Part shown: positions 10,430 through 21,800 of the stretch, piece by piece
Position numbering within the stretch: the stretch's first letter is position 1
Layout of the letters: every line of letters starts with the position of its first letter
Source: Phoenix dactylifera
Lineage: Eukaryota > Streptophyta > Magnoliopsida > Arecales > Arecaceae
DNA length: 64,000 bases
Direction of reading: 5' to 3'
Assembly: GCF_009389715.1 (NCBI RefSeq)
Contig: NW_024067734.1
Location: 682,001-746,000, forward strand
Position numbers and translations under genes: made by a program
The notes under the pieces: generated by a model
Seen by the model: the letters and a program-made list of their open reading frames with translations, nothing else
What the model was told of the DNA's origin: nothing
Databases searched by the model: none

Positions 10430-11350
10430 CATCTATAGGTTGATAGAATTCCACATCTAGGGAATAGGCATCCCATTCAGGTGTTCGAGAAGATAAGTTC
10501 TAGGACATATGATCCCGAATACTCTGTACGGTCCCCCTCCCAGTTAGGTGAGAGTTTGCCTCGTTTGGCTGGCTAAGAAACTTCGGCCCTCCTAAGCACC
10601 AGATCTCTGAGTCGAAAGAACTTAGTCCTCACTCGAGAATTATAATATCGGCTACCCACCGCTGGTAGGCAGGAATACGGATCTGAGCTTGCTCCTTGGT
10701 CTCTTCCAGTAAGTCGAGGCTGGCCTGCAGATGTTCTGGGTTCATCTACTCATCTAGGAAATCCACCTAATTCGGCAGTCCAATCTCCACTAGGTTCACC
10801 GCTCTGATCCCATAAGTGAGATCAAAAGGCATCTCTGCAGTCGAGATTCGAGGTGGGGTTCGGTAAGCCTAGAGGATACTGTAGAGCTCATCTACCTAGA
10901 GAGCCCTGTTGCTTTGTCTAGTCACATCTTCAGGCCCTACAGAATCATTTGGTTGGCTACCTCTACTTCTCTATTTGATTAGGGGTGTCCAACTGAGGAT
11001 GAGGCGATGCTCGATTTGTAGGTCGACATAAAATGCTCTGAAGCAGGCATTGTCAAATTGCTTCCTGTTATCAGTAATGATGGAATGAGGAAGTCCAAAG
11101 CGGGATATAATGTGCTTCCATACAAAATCCCAAGTGTTCTTCTCAGTGATGCGAGAATCGACTTCGACCGACTTGGTGAAGTAGTCAATGGCTACTCTTA
11201 AAATTTTTCTCCATCCGATTACCTGGGGGAACGACCCTAGAATATCCATGCCGCAAGACTTTGTAGGCTAACATTCTGCTCCCTAGATGGTTCCCACAAA
11301 TTCCTTTGTGAACCTCCCACAGTGCATAACCGGCTTCGGTTGGCTAGAGA
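10430..11350 (-). pseudogene. Ty3/gypsy integrase remnant (zinc finger, core, C-terminal part)
   Basis: Read on the minus strand. At 11350-11230 there is an HHCC-like piece with CGNHLGSRMLAYKVLRHGY. At 11249-10971 is the integrase core with DYFTKSVEV, WKHIISRFGLPHSIITDN and KQFDN, including the catalytic Asp of ITDN. At 10970-10440 is a degenerate C-terminal part with VDELYSILxAYRT, YQRWVADIIIL and TPEWDAYSLDVEFYQP. Stop codons and frameshifts interrupt it repeatedly. No intact RT or gag lies next to it. Confidence 0.8.
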
Positions 11351-11468
11351 CATCGAAGGAGGAGAAGGGTGAATGACCTTTTATGGAGCTTTTTCTCTCG
11401 CAGGATGTAGCATGCGGATCATCAGCATATGTCAGAAAGTTGTTAATGCTCTGTCTGGTAAGACCGGT

Positions 11469-12400
11469 TCAACCATCACACATCACCATCAGTCCATATG
11501 TAGGCCACTTGCTCTCGTAAGAGGCAATCCATTTCTCTAGCTCATTCTTATTACCGTCAAGAAGCTCACCGTAAATGTCCTTCGAGCCTAGAGGATGTAC
11601 ACTGGGACCGGCAATCTGTATGGTGAAAATGACAGACCTATAGTAGATATTGTCTGCCATATTCACTGGGATGTGGCTGAAGTGGAAACAAAATTCAATA
11701 GATCGCTGCATATTTTTGTTCTTATCCTTTTTTGGCATTGAGTCAACTCTCCGCTGCTTCGAATCTCTGCTGGAGGAGGCATATCGCTCTGAATCATGGA
11801 TTATTGCTCCTGGTGGAATCTCTCTATATGCTTTTTTTTTGCTACTAAAAGCTCCTAATATAGATGCAATCCGGCCATTGCCTCTGTTGACGGTCTTTCT
11901 GACTGAGGATGCCCTCCTGAACTCCAAATCTGCCTTGCTGCTCGCAAAACCGAAGTCGAACTCGTAGTATGAATACCCAAATTGAGCCCTATGCTTGGCC
12001 ACCTCATTTTGTTACTACTGATCATTCAAGCTCGCCTGCTATCAGTTTGGATCTGTATCTTCTCGTCATCTAGAACAAACGCCTCATTTGACTTTCTAGA
12101 GTGATAGAAAGGTGGCTCTGCCGCTCGGCGGTCCACCTCCATCTTCTTCTTCACAACCCTCTCCTTCACTACTCTGAAATCAGCGAAGTTCTTTTTCATT
12201 GGTTGTCGAATCTTCTGTGAGTATTTCCGGCATATAGATACGTTGATGTAACCATCAGCTAAGTGCTGTTTCAACCTATTTATCTCTTCTCTCTTGAATT
12301 CTGTGTTGCACCAGTTGTACTTCCAATGGTGCCAACCCAAGAGCATTTGCCCATGATCCCAACTAATGTCATGCTATGACACCTTCTTTTTTTTTGATGG
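11469..12400 (-). pseudogene. hAT-type transposase fragment (BED finger plus DUF659 start)
   Basis: Two minus-strand frames are separated by a stop. The upstream one (12346-12026) has a BED-type finger with GWHHWKYNWCNTEF, RLKQHLADGY and VSIC. The first zinc-binding Cys of the usual CxxC appears replaced by Tyr (KYNWC). The second (12002-11469) continues with a Ser/Arg-rich linker and ends in WPTYGLMVMCDG, typical of the start of the DUF659 region of plant hAT-like proteins. The rest of the transposase is missing, cut off at the gypsy remnant. Non-functional. Confidence 0.7.
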
Positions 12401-12409
12401 CTCCATTCC

Positions 12410-13200
12410 TGCAGGTTTATCAAATATATCACTTTATCAATTATTTAAAAAAAAATTTACCTCAAAAAATACATCTTATTTTTTTATCGTAAAATTATTA
12501 CGATAAAAAAATTTTTACCTCAAAAAATACATCTTATTTATCTAATACATAATATTAATTTTTATATTTATTTATATATTTTTAATAATTTTTAAATTTA
12601 AAAATATGTTTAAATATCATAAATTCAGAAAAATATGATTTATACCTCAAAAATTACTTCTGAATTATATAACACGTACTGCTAATTTTTCGTAATTTTT
12701 GGTATTATTTATATTTTTTAATTATTTTTAAATTTAAAAATAATATTTAAATATTAATATTTTAAAAAATTAATTTCAGCTCAGATTCATGTAGAATCCA
12801 TCAATGGATACTATATATATTTTCTAAGCCCTTGGGCATCCATTAAAGGCAACTTATTTCTCAATTTTTTTAAATTTAAATCTTGGCCACTGTGCGCATG
12901 ATCGCATCAAAACTTGACTGAATGGATACCAAATTTTTATGAAGAGTAGGTTGCATGCCCTTAAATATGTTTCTGATTTTATATTTTTTAAATTTTTTAT
13001 TAATTTTAATTTTTTTATTTTTAATCTGAAAATATATTTTTAATTTTTAAAAATTATATATAATCCAAAAATTAATTTTTTTTATATTATCGTGTAGATC
13101 GTCCATAGATCTACAACATACAACAAAATCAAGCCCAAATTAAAAATTTTGACACGATCTTCCCTAATTTTGCAATTTTCAAGCTATTTTTTCAAAAACC
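12410..13200. repeat. AT-rich region with short direct repeats
   Basis: Very AT-rich, with TTACCTCAAAAAATACATCT occurring twice (about 12459 and 12517), a related TACCTCAAAAATTAC near 12642, and several ATTTTTAAATTTAAAAATA stretches. No gene. Possibly the AT-rich end of the hAT element. Confidence 0.5.
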
Positions 13201-13389
13201 CCAAAAAATTAAGGGAATGAGATAGAAGAGAAAAGGCACACCTGATTTAGGCTTAGATCTTCCTTCTGTGCTTCTAAATCGGCAAGTTTTTTGATTGTTT
13301 GGAAAGAAAAAGCGGCGAAAATCTCTCTGCCGCTTTGATTTGCTGTTGGAAAGGCTCGATGCTTTAAAAGCATCAGATTAGTCCACAGT

Positions 13390-13620
13390 GACAATCCGAT
13401 TCGGAACCAGATTGACTAGGTGCGAACCGGCCGGTTGGCACCGAGTCTACACTGAGCCGGTTGGTTCCGGTTGGTTCCCGACCGATTCCAGCCGGTTCGG
13501 TATGGGTTCCGGCCTATACAGGGCCGAAACCGAAAATAGAAGGCGAACCGACCCGGTTTCGCCCTAGATCAGCTCGGCACTATCCGAACCGGGTAGTTCG
13601 GCCCGGTTTGGCAAACCATT
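13390..13620. repeat. CCGGTT/GGTTCGG-rich dispersed repeat
   Basis: Dense in CCGGTT, GGTTCCGG and CCGAACCGG, overlapping short palindromes, ending in TTTGGCAAACCATT. It resembles in style the repeats at 15889-16067, 16170-16380, 16975-17100 and 18556-18735. No coding potential. Confidence 0.55.
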
Positions 13621-15888
13621 ACTATGAACTTAACAGTTCTACATATATACATAGCATTCTACTATGCAGCGAACAAACAAGCAGTTGAATCTAGCTAATG
13701 ATGAGTATAACACATTGTGCTTACAATCTTAGTTGGCGCCTTATGTATGATTATCAGCCTCTAGCCAAATAACATTTTATCCATCATCAGAAAGTTAAGA
13801 AATTGCAAAGCATCAACCCCATGTTATTGCAGAATTATCAATTGTCTGTATTACGAAGCCTGCATTCCAGTTTTTTGATTGAAAAAAAAAGCCAAATGTC
13901 AGAAAAAGAATTTTATCTTAATTGGTCAAAAACATGGCTTTGCAATCTCGATATTTCTTTTGTATTGACTTTGTTTAACACACTATCTGATGATTGCATT
14001 AATTCCGTCAGTCAGTATTTTTATTAAACCTTGATGAATAATCTGTGTGGCATCTAGATTGGTATGTTTCCCTTTTATTAAGCTCAGTCGAAGTCCTGTA
14101 GACATGGGAGACTTGCAAAAATATTGGCTTTGGGTAAATATGTCAAACTCAAAAATAGTGCAGAGAATCACATGCTGGAATTGACATCATAGAATGCCCA
14201 TGGGCGACAATGGGCAACCTCAAGGTTGAAAAGTGCCTCTTAATGATGGTTGTCAAACAAGTAATATTCCATAACCCACGACAACATACCAAATTATACA
14301 GGTTGAAATAAGACTCTGGGCATGATTGCAGGATAATAACTTTCAGCATGGGCTCTTGGAGTATCCCAGGATCATATGATAAATTATAAGGAGATTATTT
14401 TCATTATTAAAGATGATAACTGGATAAAGACGGCACAAGTAACAAACCAGCTCAGCTTGGATGAAGATGACATGTATAAAAGAAGATCAGGGTTCGTCAA
14501 GTCTTATGTTGACAAAAAAAATGTCTTAGCCTGGGAAGACAAAATGGAAGTTAGTATATAGAAATATATTCCATCAGAATTCCCATGGGGAAGGATTGCG
14601 CAATGTAACTGTTTATAACAATTATCTGATCTTACAAGGAATGGTGTCCAAGCAGAACTTAACCACATTCAAGCATATCTAAAAGACAGCTAGTTGCTTC
14701 TGAGTTTGTGCATAATATCTGAATAAGATACCATGTGATGCTGTGAATATGGATGAATAAGATACCATGTGATGCTGTGAATATGGATGCATGTGTGATC
14801 ACGGGTCATCAATATGTTGCAAAGACAACTGACCTAGGAGGAAAGATTTCTCTCATAAAGAAAGTACTTTCTTCTCAATGAAGGATCGGAATGATTGGGA
14901 AAAGTTTATATATCATTCAACATTCTGTGAAAGGTGGAAAGAGCTCATGGGAGGAACTTTATGTTGTTAAAGAAACTAGAATTCAAAGATTTATATAGTT
15001 ATCGCTAATCCTATAAAGGACAAAATAAATGCAAAGAGTACATATTTCAGAGATGGGAACAGAAGGAGACTACATATAGGGTTAGGAAAGGCTGAAAGCA
15101 TCCTAGTTGTGCAAACATAGGCAATGACTCAAGTTTGGAATCTTCTCAAGAAGGTATACCAGAAGAAAGTTCAAACCTACAAGATTTCAGAGGTAAAGGA
15201 CAAGATAAATAACCGTATTAAGGTCAGATAATTTAGAAGTTTGTAGAAAAGTTGAGTTTTGACAATAGTTATGGAGAAGGGGAAAAACATAAACCAATAA
15301 TACAACAATCCAGCTTGTTTTGGAAGCTAGCATCGAAGTTGATTCTTTGTTTGGATGCAATTGTGTCAGATTAGAAGTTACATTTTCTTAGTAAAGCATT
15401 CGTGCAAATTTGGAGGCCACAGAAAAAAGACAGTTTGTGTACTTTTAAAGAACTGTATGTTGAGCTGCAGTGTCAGGTTGTGAGGAGTATGTAGTTTAGA
15501 CATCCCCATGCTTAGATTTTGTTGTAACTTTATCCAAGTGCAACAAAACATACTTTGAAGCAAAGTTTAAAGTTTAAAGTATTATACATGATGCCTGTAT
15601 TGATCAAATCTAGAATAACTATGCCAAAAATGGCACCACACTATACTAGATAATGGCATGTGAAAATAATTCCTAGTTGTATTCTTATTTGTATTATCTT
15701 GCATAATTACTAATTATGATCTTTTCTACTTGTTTGATTCAAATGTACGAATTCTCTCAGTTACCTGTTATTTTAAATAATGTGCATGCCAAGCATAGAA
15801 TCCTAACAACTCTAAAGCATAGGCTCACAATTAATAACGTAAAGGGAATAATCCTCAGTAAGATACAATTTCAAAGTGGTTAGGTACA
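13620..15888. other. Intergenic, no gene; one 34-bp tandem duplication
   Basis: No conserved coding frame found. The only clear structure is a perfect 34-base direct duplication at 14720-14753 and 14754-14787, beginning TGAATAAGATACC. Confidence 0.6.
14720..14787. repeat. Perfect 34-bp tandem duplication
   Basis: Two adjacent identical 34-base copies starting TGAATAAGATACC; identity suggests a recent slippage event. Confidence 0.95.
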
Positions 15889-16067
15889 ACCAAGGTATAC
15901 CGTATCGGCCCAAACCGGGTAGTACGGGGCCGTACCGGTTCGGTATCAGTATCCGATATGGGTGGCGTACCGACACTTGGTACGCCAAAAAAATTCGGTA
16001 CCATATCATACCAACATTGTGCTAGTGTGGCACCAGTACGGAGTCCGGTATTGACACAGCGAACCTT
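15889..16067. mobile_element. MITE-like GGTACC-rich element
   Basis: The left end is ACCAAGGTATACCG and the right end GCGAACCTTGGGT, which form short terminal inverted repeats (ACCAAGGT against ACCTTGGG). Inside are many GGTACC/CGGTATCG palindromes. A diverged copy at 18556-18735 has the same order of segments, including GTGCTAGTGTG near the right end. No coding capacity. Confidence 0.6.
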
Positions 16068-16169
16068 GGGTACAACAGTATTAAAATGTATATACAAGTA
16101 GGTCTATATTCTAGTACCATGCACAAAATGCTACAGTACATGCGCTATGGACTGAGAGGGTCCAATGCA

Positions 16170-16380
16170 GGGTCTGCTGAACCGGTCGGTTCAGCCCGAA
16201 CCGGACCGGTATCGACTGGCACCGGTCCGGTTCCGAGGTATAAAACGGTTCCGACCCATATATTGGGTCGGAAACGTTCGGTTAGATGCTCGAACCGGTG
16301 CGAACTGAGCCGGTTCGCACCGGTACATGCTCGAACCGGTGCGAACCGAGCCGGTTCTCACCGGTTCGGTGCTGGAGTGC
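16170..16380. repeat. Tandem hairpin-forming CCGGTT repeat
   Basis: A unit of about 43 bases beginning ATGCTCGAACCGGTGCGAAC occurs twice in a row (from about 16287 and 16330). The first folds on itself: ACCGGTGCGAAC pairs with GTTCGCACCGGT, a 12-bp stem with a short loop. The second unit has the same design with substitutions. Confidence 0.7.
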
Positions 16381-16389
16381 CACAGCGCT

Positions 16390-16565
16390 AGCCAGAGGCA
16401 CTTTGAAAGTGCCACACTGTGCGGCACTTTCATTTTAAGTGCCGCACTTTGTGCGGCACTTTCATTTTAAGTGCCGCACTTTGTGCGGCACTTCAATCGA
16501 AAGTGTCGGTGCGGCACTTCGAAAGTGCCACGCTGTGGCCCACAGTGGCACTTTTCAAAGTGCCA
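16390..16565. repeat. Palindrome array of AAGTGCCGCAC / GTGCGGCACTT
   Basis: A 32-base unit (GTGCGGCACTTTCATTTTAA followed by GTGCCGCACTTT) is present twice in tandem, flanked by related inverted pieces (GAAAGTGCCAC, GGCACTTTTCAAAGTGCCAC). The block can fold into several alternative stems. Confidence 0.75.
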
Positions 16566-16582
16566 CAGTGCCTCAACGGTTG

Positions 16583-16590
16583 GCTATAAA
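16583..16590 (+). promoter_or_regulatory. TATA box next to palindrome array
   Basis: CTATAAAAG follows the palindrome array by about 20 bases, and a purine-rich stretch follows it (16620-16690). No open frame of known type starts downstream, so if used it would drive a non-coding or transposon transcript. Motif-based only. Confidence 0.35.
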
Positions 16591-16974
16591 AGCCGACCGA
16601 ATGCTGAAGCCAAATCCATCAGCTTAGGTGAAGGAAAGGCAGAGAGAAAGGAGGAGGAAAAAAAGAGAAAGGCAAAGACAAAGGCATGAAAAAAAATTAG
16701 AAAGGTCGGAGAGCGTCGTTTTTCTTGAAGATATTGACGAGAAGCATCGCCACTCGATCCGATTTTAGATATTCGAGAGTGCTTTAAATGTATGTAATTG
16801 ATTGTACCTTAATTTGAAAATTTTTTTATGTTCTTCATCTCATTATTTGAATCATTTGGAAGTAATAAGTTGCATCATCTAGTTTTAACCTTAAACTTAA
16901 ACATAAAAACATCCAAAAAATATCCAAAAGTGAAAGAACTTCAAAAAAAAAAAAACGACGATAGGATCGAAACC

Positions 16975-17100
16975 AGGCCGAATGTGCCCTATCGGTACGG
17001 TATCGGTTCGGCTCGGTTCAGCTCGATTCGGCACCGGTACCGTACCAATACCGGAGCCGACCGGTACGTTGGTACGATCGGTACCGCAAACCTTGGTCCA
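16975..17100. mobile_element. GGTACCG-rich MITE-like fragment
   Basis: Contains CGGTATCGGTTCGG, CACCGGTACCGTACC and GACCGGTACG and ends in GCAAACCTTGG, matching the right end of the 15889-16067 element. Confidence 0.5.
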
Positions 17101-17372
17101 ATGGATATCAACATACCCACCAACTGATCTGGGGCATATGTATTGTATGAGCGAGGCCATACTAGGTGCTTATTTGCACAATACATGATAGTACACAATT
17201 TGTTTCTGGATCTCCTTTCACAAGGCCAACTTTACACCATGTTGTTATCTAGGTTAAACAAACCTTACTTGTCACTACTCAACAAAATGCATCTTTTTGG
17301 TTCATATGACATATCAGTAAATGCAAATAAGGTTATGGAGAAAATGTATCTGAAAGAGTCCTTTGCCAGGTG

Positions 17373-17379
<7 letters not shown>

Positions 17380-17427
<48 letters not shown>
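17380..17427. repeat. (TA)n microsatellite
   Basis: Uninterrupted TA dinucleotides for about 48 bases. Confidence 0.97.
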
Positions 17428-17429
<2 letters not shown>

Positions 17430-17430
<1 letters not shown>

Positions 17431-18555
17431 CATGAGCCATGATGATAGTTACATGCAGTAGAGAAGTGGGGCATTACAAGAAAGAAAATTAAATAACGGC
17501 CCACAAAAATCAAAACAGGATAGGGTGAGTCTAAGCCTGAAATCACAGCATGTCCTCATTTTAGTGATATATAGTTTGGCTGATTACCAATTTAAAGAAT
17601 TTATTATCCAAAATTATAAATTTCATTAAGAAAACCAAACTATAATATCTTATCAAGCATTTGGATTTTCGTGCTATTCACCTTGAGGTGAGCTCAATCT
17701 ATAATGCAGCTTCAGTAATCTAAAAGAAAATTTGTTTTATATTAACTTGGCTCATTACTCTTTTCTGTAAACTTTACTATTTCTTACATGGACTTTGGTT
17801 GTCTTCTAAACCTTGCGCAGGAAATAATTGATAGATCTGATGACTTAGAACAAAGGCAGATCCATAATTAAGGCTGCTAACTTCAAATGCTTATTACATG
17901 CCTCCCTTGACCTGCATTCAAAGCGTAAAAGGAAATAACACAAACATCATATAACATTTAAATAATGAAAATAAAATATATAAAACAGGGTGGATGAAGA
18001 TCCCTAACCTCAACATATCTTGCTTTGGACTCATGCATCCTTAGTTCAATAAGTTCAGTTGACTGCCATTGTTGCTGTCCCCAATTATTTTCACTGATTC
18101 ACCCAGGCAATGATCATTACATACTTCACTGCTGTACTCTTTTCACATTTGGAACCATCATGATTTCTGCTTTCCACTGCTCCATCCCCTTCCTGTGGTC
18201 TATTAGGTCAACTCTCCCAAGAACTCCATTTGGCCTTCTTCAAAATCAAACTTCCTTGCTCCAGCCGCAAGCTAATAAAGATGAATCTGTGCTGGAAGAA
18301 TAATTTTTAATGTAATAGGCTCCCACAAAAATGAGTAAAAGTTGCAATATAACAAGCTTGTGTTAAAATTATGTCCATTCAGCATATGTCGGTTATACTT
18401 ACCCTCCAGTCCATTTGATTTATTAATCTATGAGTCAAGAGTCAAGAAATTATAGTCACTCTCCAGTCATAGTCTATGGTTGTACATGTGAACATCAAAG
18501 AGATGAAAAACCAATATTACATATGAAATATTTTAAATGGCACAATCATAGTTCG
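17430..18555. other. Downstream flank of the PPR gene, no gene recognised
   Basis: AT-rich. No conserved coding frame. May hold part of a long or spliced 3' UTR of the PPR gene, which cannot be told without transcripts. Confidence 0.45.
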
Positions 18556-18735
18556 TCATACCGGCCTGAACTGGGCGGTATGGGGCATATCGTACCATAC
18601 CATTTTGGTATCGATATCCGGTATGAGAGGAATACCGATACTCGGTACACCGAAAAACTCCGTACCATACCGTACCGACACAGTGCTAGTGTGTCACTGG
18701 AATAGGGTCTGGTACCGAGACAGTGAACTTTGGAC
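18556..18735. mobile_element. MITE-like GGTACC-rich element, second copy
   Basis: Aligns by eye along its length with 15889-16067: GGTATCGATATCCGGTAT corresponds to GGTATCAGTATCCGATAT, ACTCCGTACCATACCG to ATTCGGTACCATATC, and GTGCTAGTGTG is in both. It lies just past the 3' end of the PPR gene and could be part of its transcript. Confidence 0.6.
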
Positions 18736-18860
18736 ACAATGATTTTGAAATGACACATTATCTATTTTTAGTTCTATTTTATAAATATTGTCACAGAAAA
18801 CAAGAACCTAATAATACACTGGTTATACATATATTACCAGTTCAATCTGATTTTCACACT

Positions 18861-21800
18861 TCACCAATAATCTGCACATGAACAATTGCCTCCTTCAAAA
18901 TGATGAAAACGGTAGGCATCTCTTAGTATAATTGCCCGTCCAGAAATCCTTGAGACATATTTCATCCAAATGTGGCAGTCATTACAGACACGAAGGTTCT
19001 TAAACACTTGGAGGGGTACCTCAGGAGACAAACTAAGTAGCCCAAAAGCAACAGCAAGTTTCTCACTGTGAATGCATGCAGTGGGATCTTTTCGCTCTTG
19101 CTCAATGTCATGTAAAAGGTAGTATCTATCTTGCCTGTACCCTATCTCAACTGCCCTTTCATTCAAATCTTTCAAGAACTCATATATCATGTCTGCTAAT
19201 GGGTGTAACCGGTCGCCAACAAAGAATGCATGAACCTCATTCTTCACGCCAATCCAGCTACGTCCTGGCTCCTTTTTCACTCTTCTATCTTTCATCATCT
19301 GCCTCACCTGATCTCTTTGATTCCATTTCCCAGCCACGGCATATAAGTTAGATAGGAGAACATAAGTCGCTGAATCATGTGGCTCCAGCTCCAGAAGATG
19401 CTGAGCTGCAAGCTCTCCAATTTCCATGTTCTTGTGAACTGTACAAGCACTGAGAAGGGTTCTCCAAACCATCGCATCAGGGGCGATTGGCATCTCCTCT
19501 ATGAATTCTCTTGCACGATCCAATTGTCCAGCTCGTCCAAGAATATCCACAACACAAGCATAATGTTCTGGTCTTGGAACGATACCATGCTCCGCATCCA
19601 TGGATTTGAAGTAGTCAAGGCCTTCATTTACTAAACCCACATGACTACAAGCAGCTAAAACACCTATAAAAGTAACACCGTTTGGTTTCAAATCCTCTTG
19701 TTTCATCTTCTCAAACAGTTTGAGTGCTTCTCGGCCACATCCATGTTGGGAATATCCCGTGATCATAGCATTCCATGACACCTCATTCCTCCCAGACATC
19801 CCAAAGAAGCCCATCTTTGCATCTTCAATGCTCCCACATTTAGCATATAGTGAAACTAAAGCATTGCTGACCTCTATCTCAGAGTCAAAACCAGTTTTTA
19901 TAATCCTTGCATGTATCTGCTTTCCTTGTTTTATGTCTGCCATGTTAGCAGAAGCACTCACTGCAGAGCCAAATGTAAATGAACTAGCTTTAACACCTTC
20001 CCTGTCCATCTGCAAAAACACTTTTAAAGCTTCCTCGCAGTGCCCACTTTGTGCAAGCCCGGATATCAACCCATTCCATGATATCTCATCTTTAACCTCA
20101 ACAGTCTCAAGTGCAGAATATGCTTCCTCAATCCTTCCACATCTAGCATAAAGGTTAATGAGTGCATTTCCAACCGAAATATCTGTTGAGTAACCAGAAA
20201 TACAAGCCTGTGCATGGATCTGCAATCCCTGTTCAATTGCTTTGATTCCAGCACATGCACTAATAGCACTTGCTAATCCTATATTATCAGGCCGTATTCC
20301 ATGAATTTGCATTTCTTCAAAAGTTCTCAAGGCTTCTACATAAAGCTCATGCTGTGCATATCCAGCAATCATGGCAGTCCATGAGACCACATCTTTCTCC
20401 GTGAGTCTTTCAAGAATTGCCCTAGCACTCTTCAGCTGACCACATTTAGAGTACATATCAATCAGAACGCTACTGACATAGACATTAAGCTCAAAGCCAG
20501 TCTTTATGGTCAAAGTATGAATCTGCTCTCCAAGATCAAGTGCTCCCACATAAGTACAAGTTCTAAGAATACTTGGATATGTATATTGATTAGGTTGCAC
20601 ACCCTCCACTTGCATTTGGTAGAACAGATCAAAAGATTTTCTTAAATTACCCATTTGACCATAAGCCACTAGCATGACATTCCAAAGCACGACATTTTCC
20701 CTGTCTGTTGTATTGAAAAACTCATGTGCAGTTTCAATTGCTGCACATTTAACATAGAGATCAAGCAGAGAACCTTCAATAATGTATTCTGAAGAAAGTC
20801 CAGTTTTAAATACATATGAGTGCAGCTGCTTTCCCTTTCTAATATCTCCAATAGAGGCGCAGGCAGTTAATAGACTTGCTATAGTCACAGAATCGGGTTT
20901 GAAGCCTGAAAGTTGCATCTCTTTAAATATTTCTATTGCACTTTCACTGTTTCCATTTTGTGCATGCCCCGAGATCAATGTATTATACGTTACACCATCA
21001 TGATTGGGCATTTCACTAAAAATTTCTTCTGCCATTCTTAAACTTCCACATCGTGAATACAAGGTGACCAGAGCATTGCCCACGAAAGTTTCAGAGCTGA
21101 ATCCCTGTTTAATAACTTGGGCATGGATCTGCTTTCCATGTTCAAAATGATCTGTTTTGGTGCAGGCACTGAGGACACTGGATAGAACGTATGGAGTAGG
21201 GACGATTCCAGATCGGTGCATCTGGCTGTAAAGATGCAGAGCTTCTGCCCCAAGACCATTTTGAGAAAAACCAGACACCATGGCAACCCATGAAACATTG
21301 TCCTTCGAATACAACTCTTCAAAGACCAATCTAGCCAGATCTACGTACCCATTTTTGGCATATAAATCAATCAGCGGATTTCCAACAAGGAAATCACCAC
21401 GAAATCCATACCTGATTATCTTAGCATGAATCTGTTGAACAAGAGGCCAATAACGATTATTTCCATTGCATGCTCGCAGGGCATTGGCAAAGGCAACAGG
21501 ATTAGGATCCCTACACTCTCTCATCATCCTCGCAAAAAGAGCCAAAACCTGGCGGTGTTCCTTCCTCTGAGAAAACCTCATAATCATAGTATTCCATGAA
21601 GCAACAGTTCGATGAGCCATATCATCAAACATGCTAACTGCATCAACAAATTCGCCGAAAGCAAGATAAGCATCAATGAGCCGATTGCACAAACGGGTTT
21701 CTCTATCGAAACCCAGTTTCAGAATCTTCCCATGAATCCTTTTAGCATAGACAAGCGATCCCGAATTCAAACAATTATCCAGGAGAGAAGCATAAGTGCT

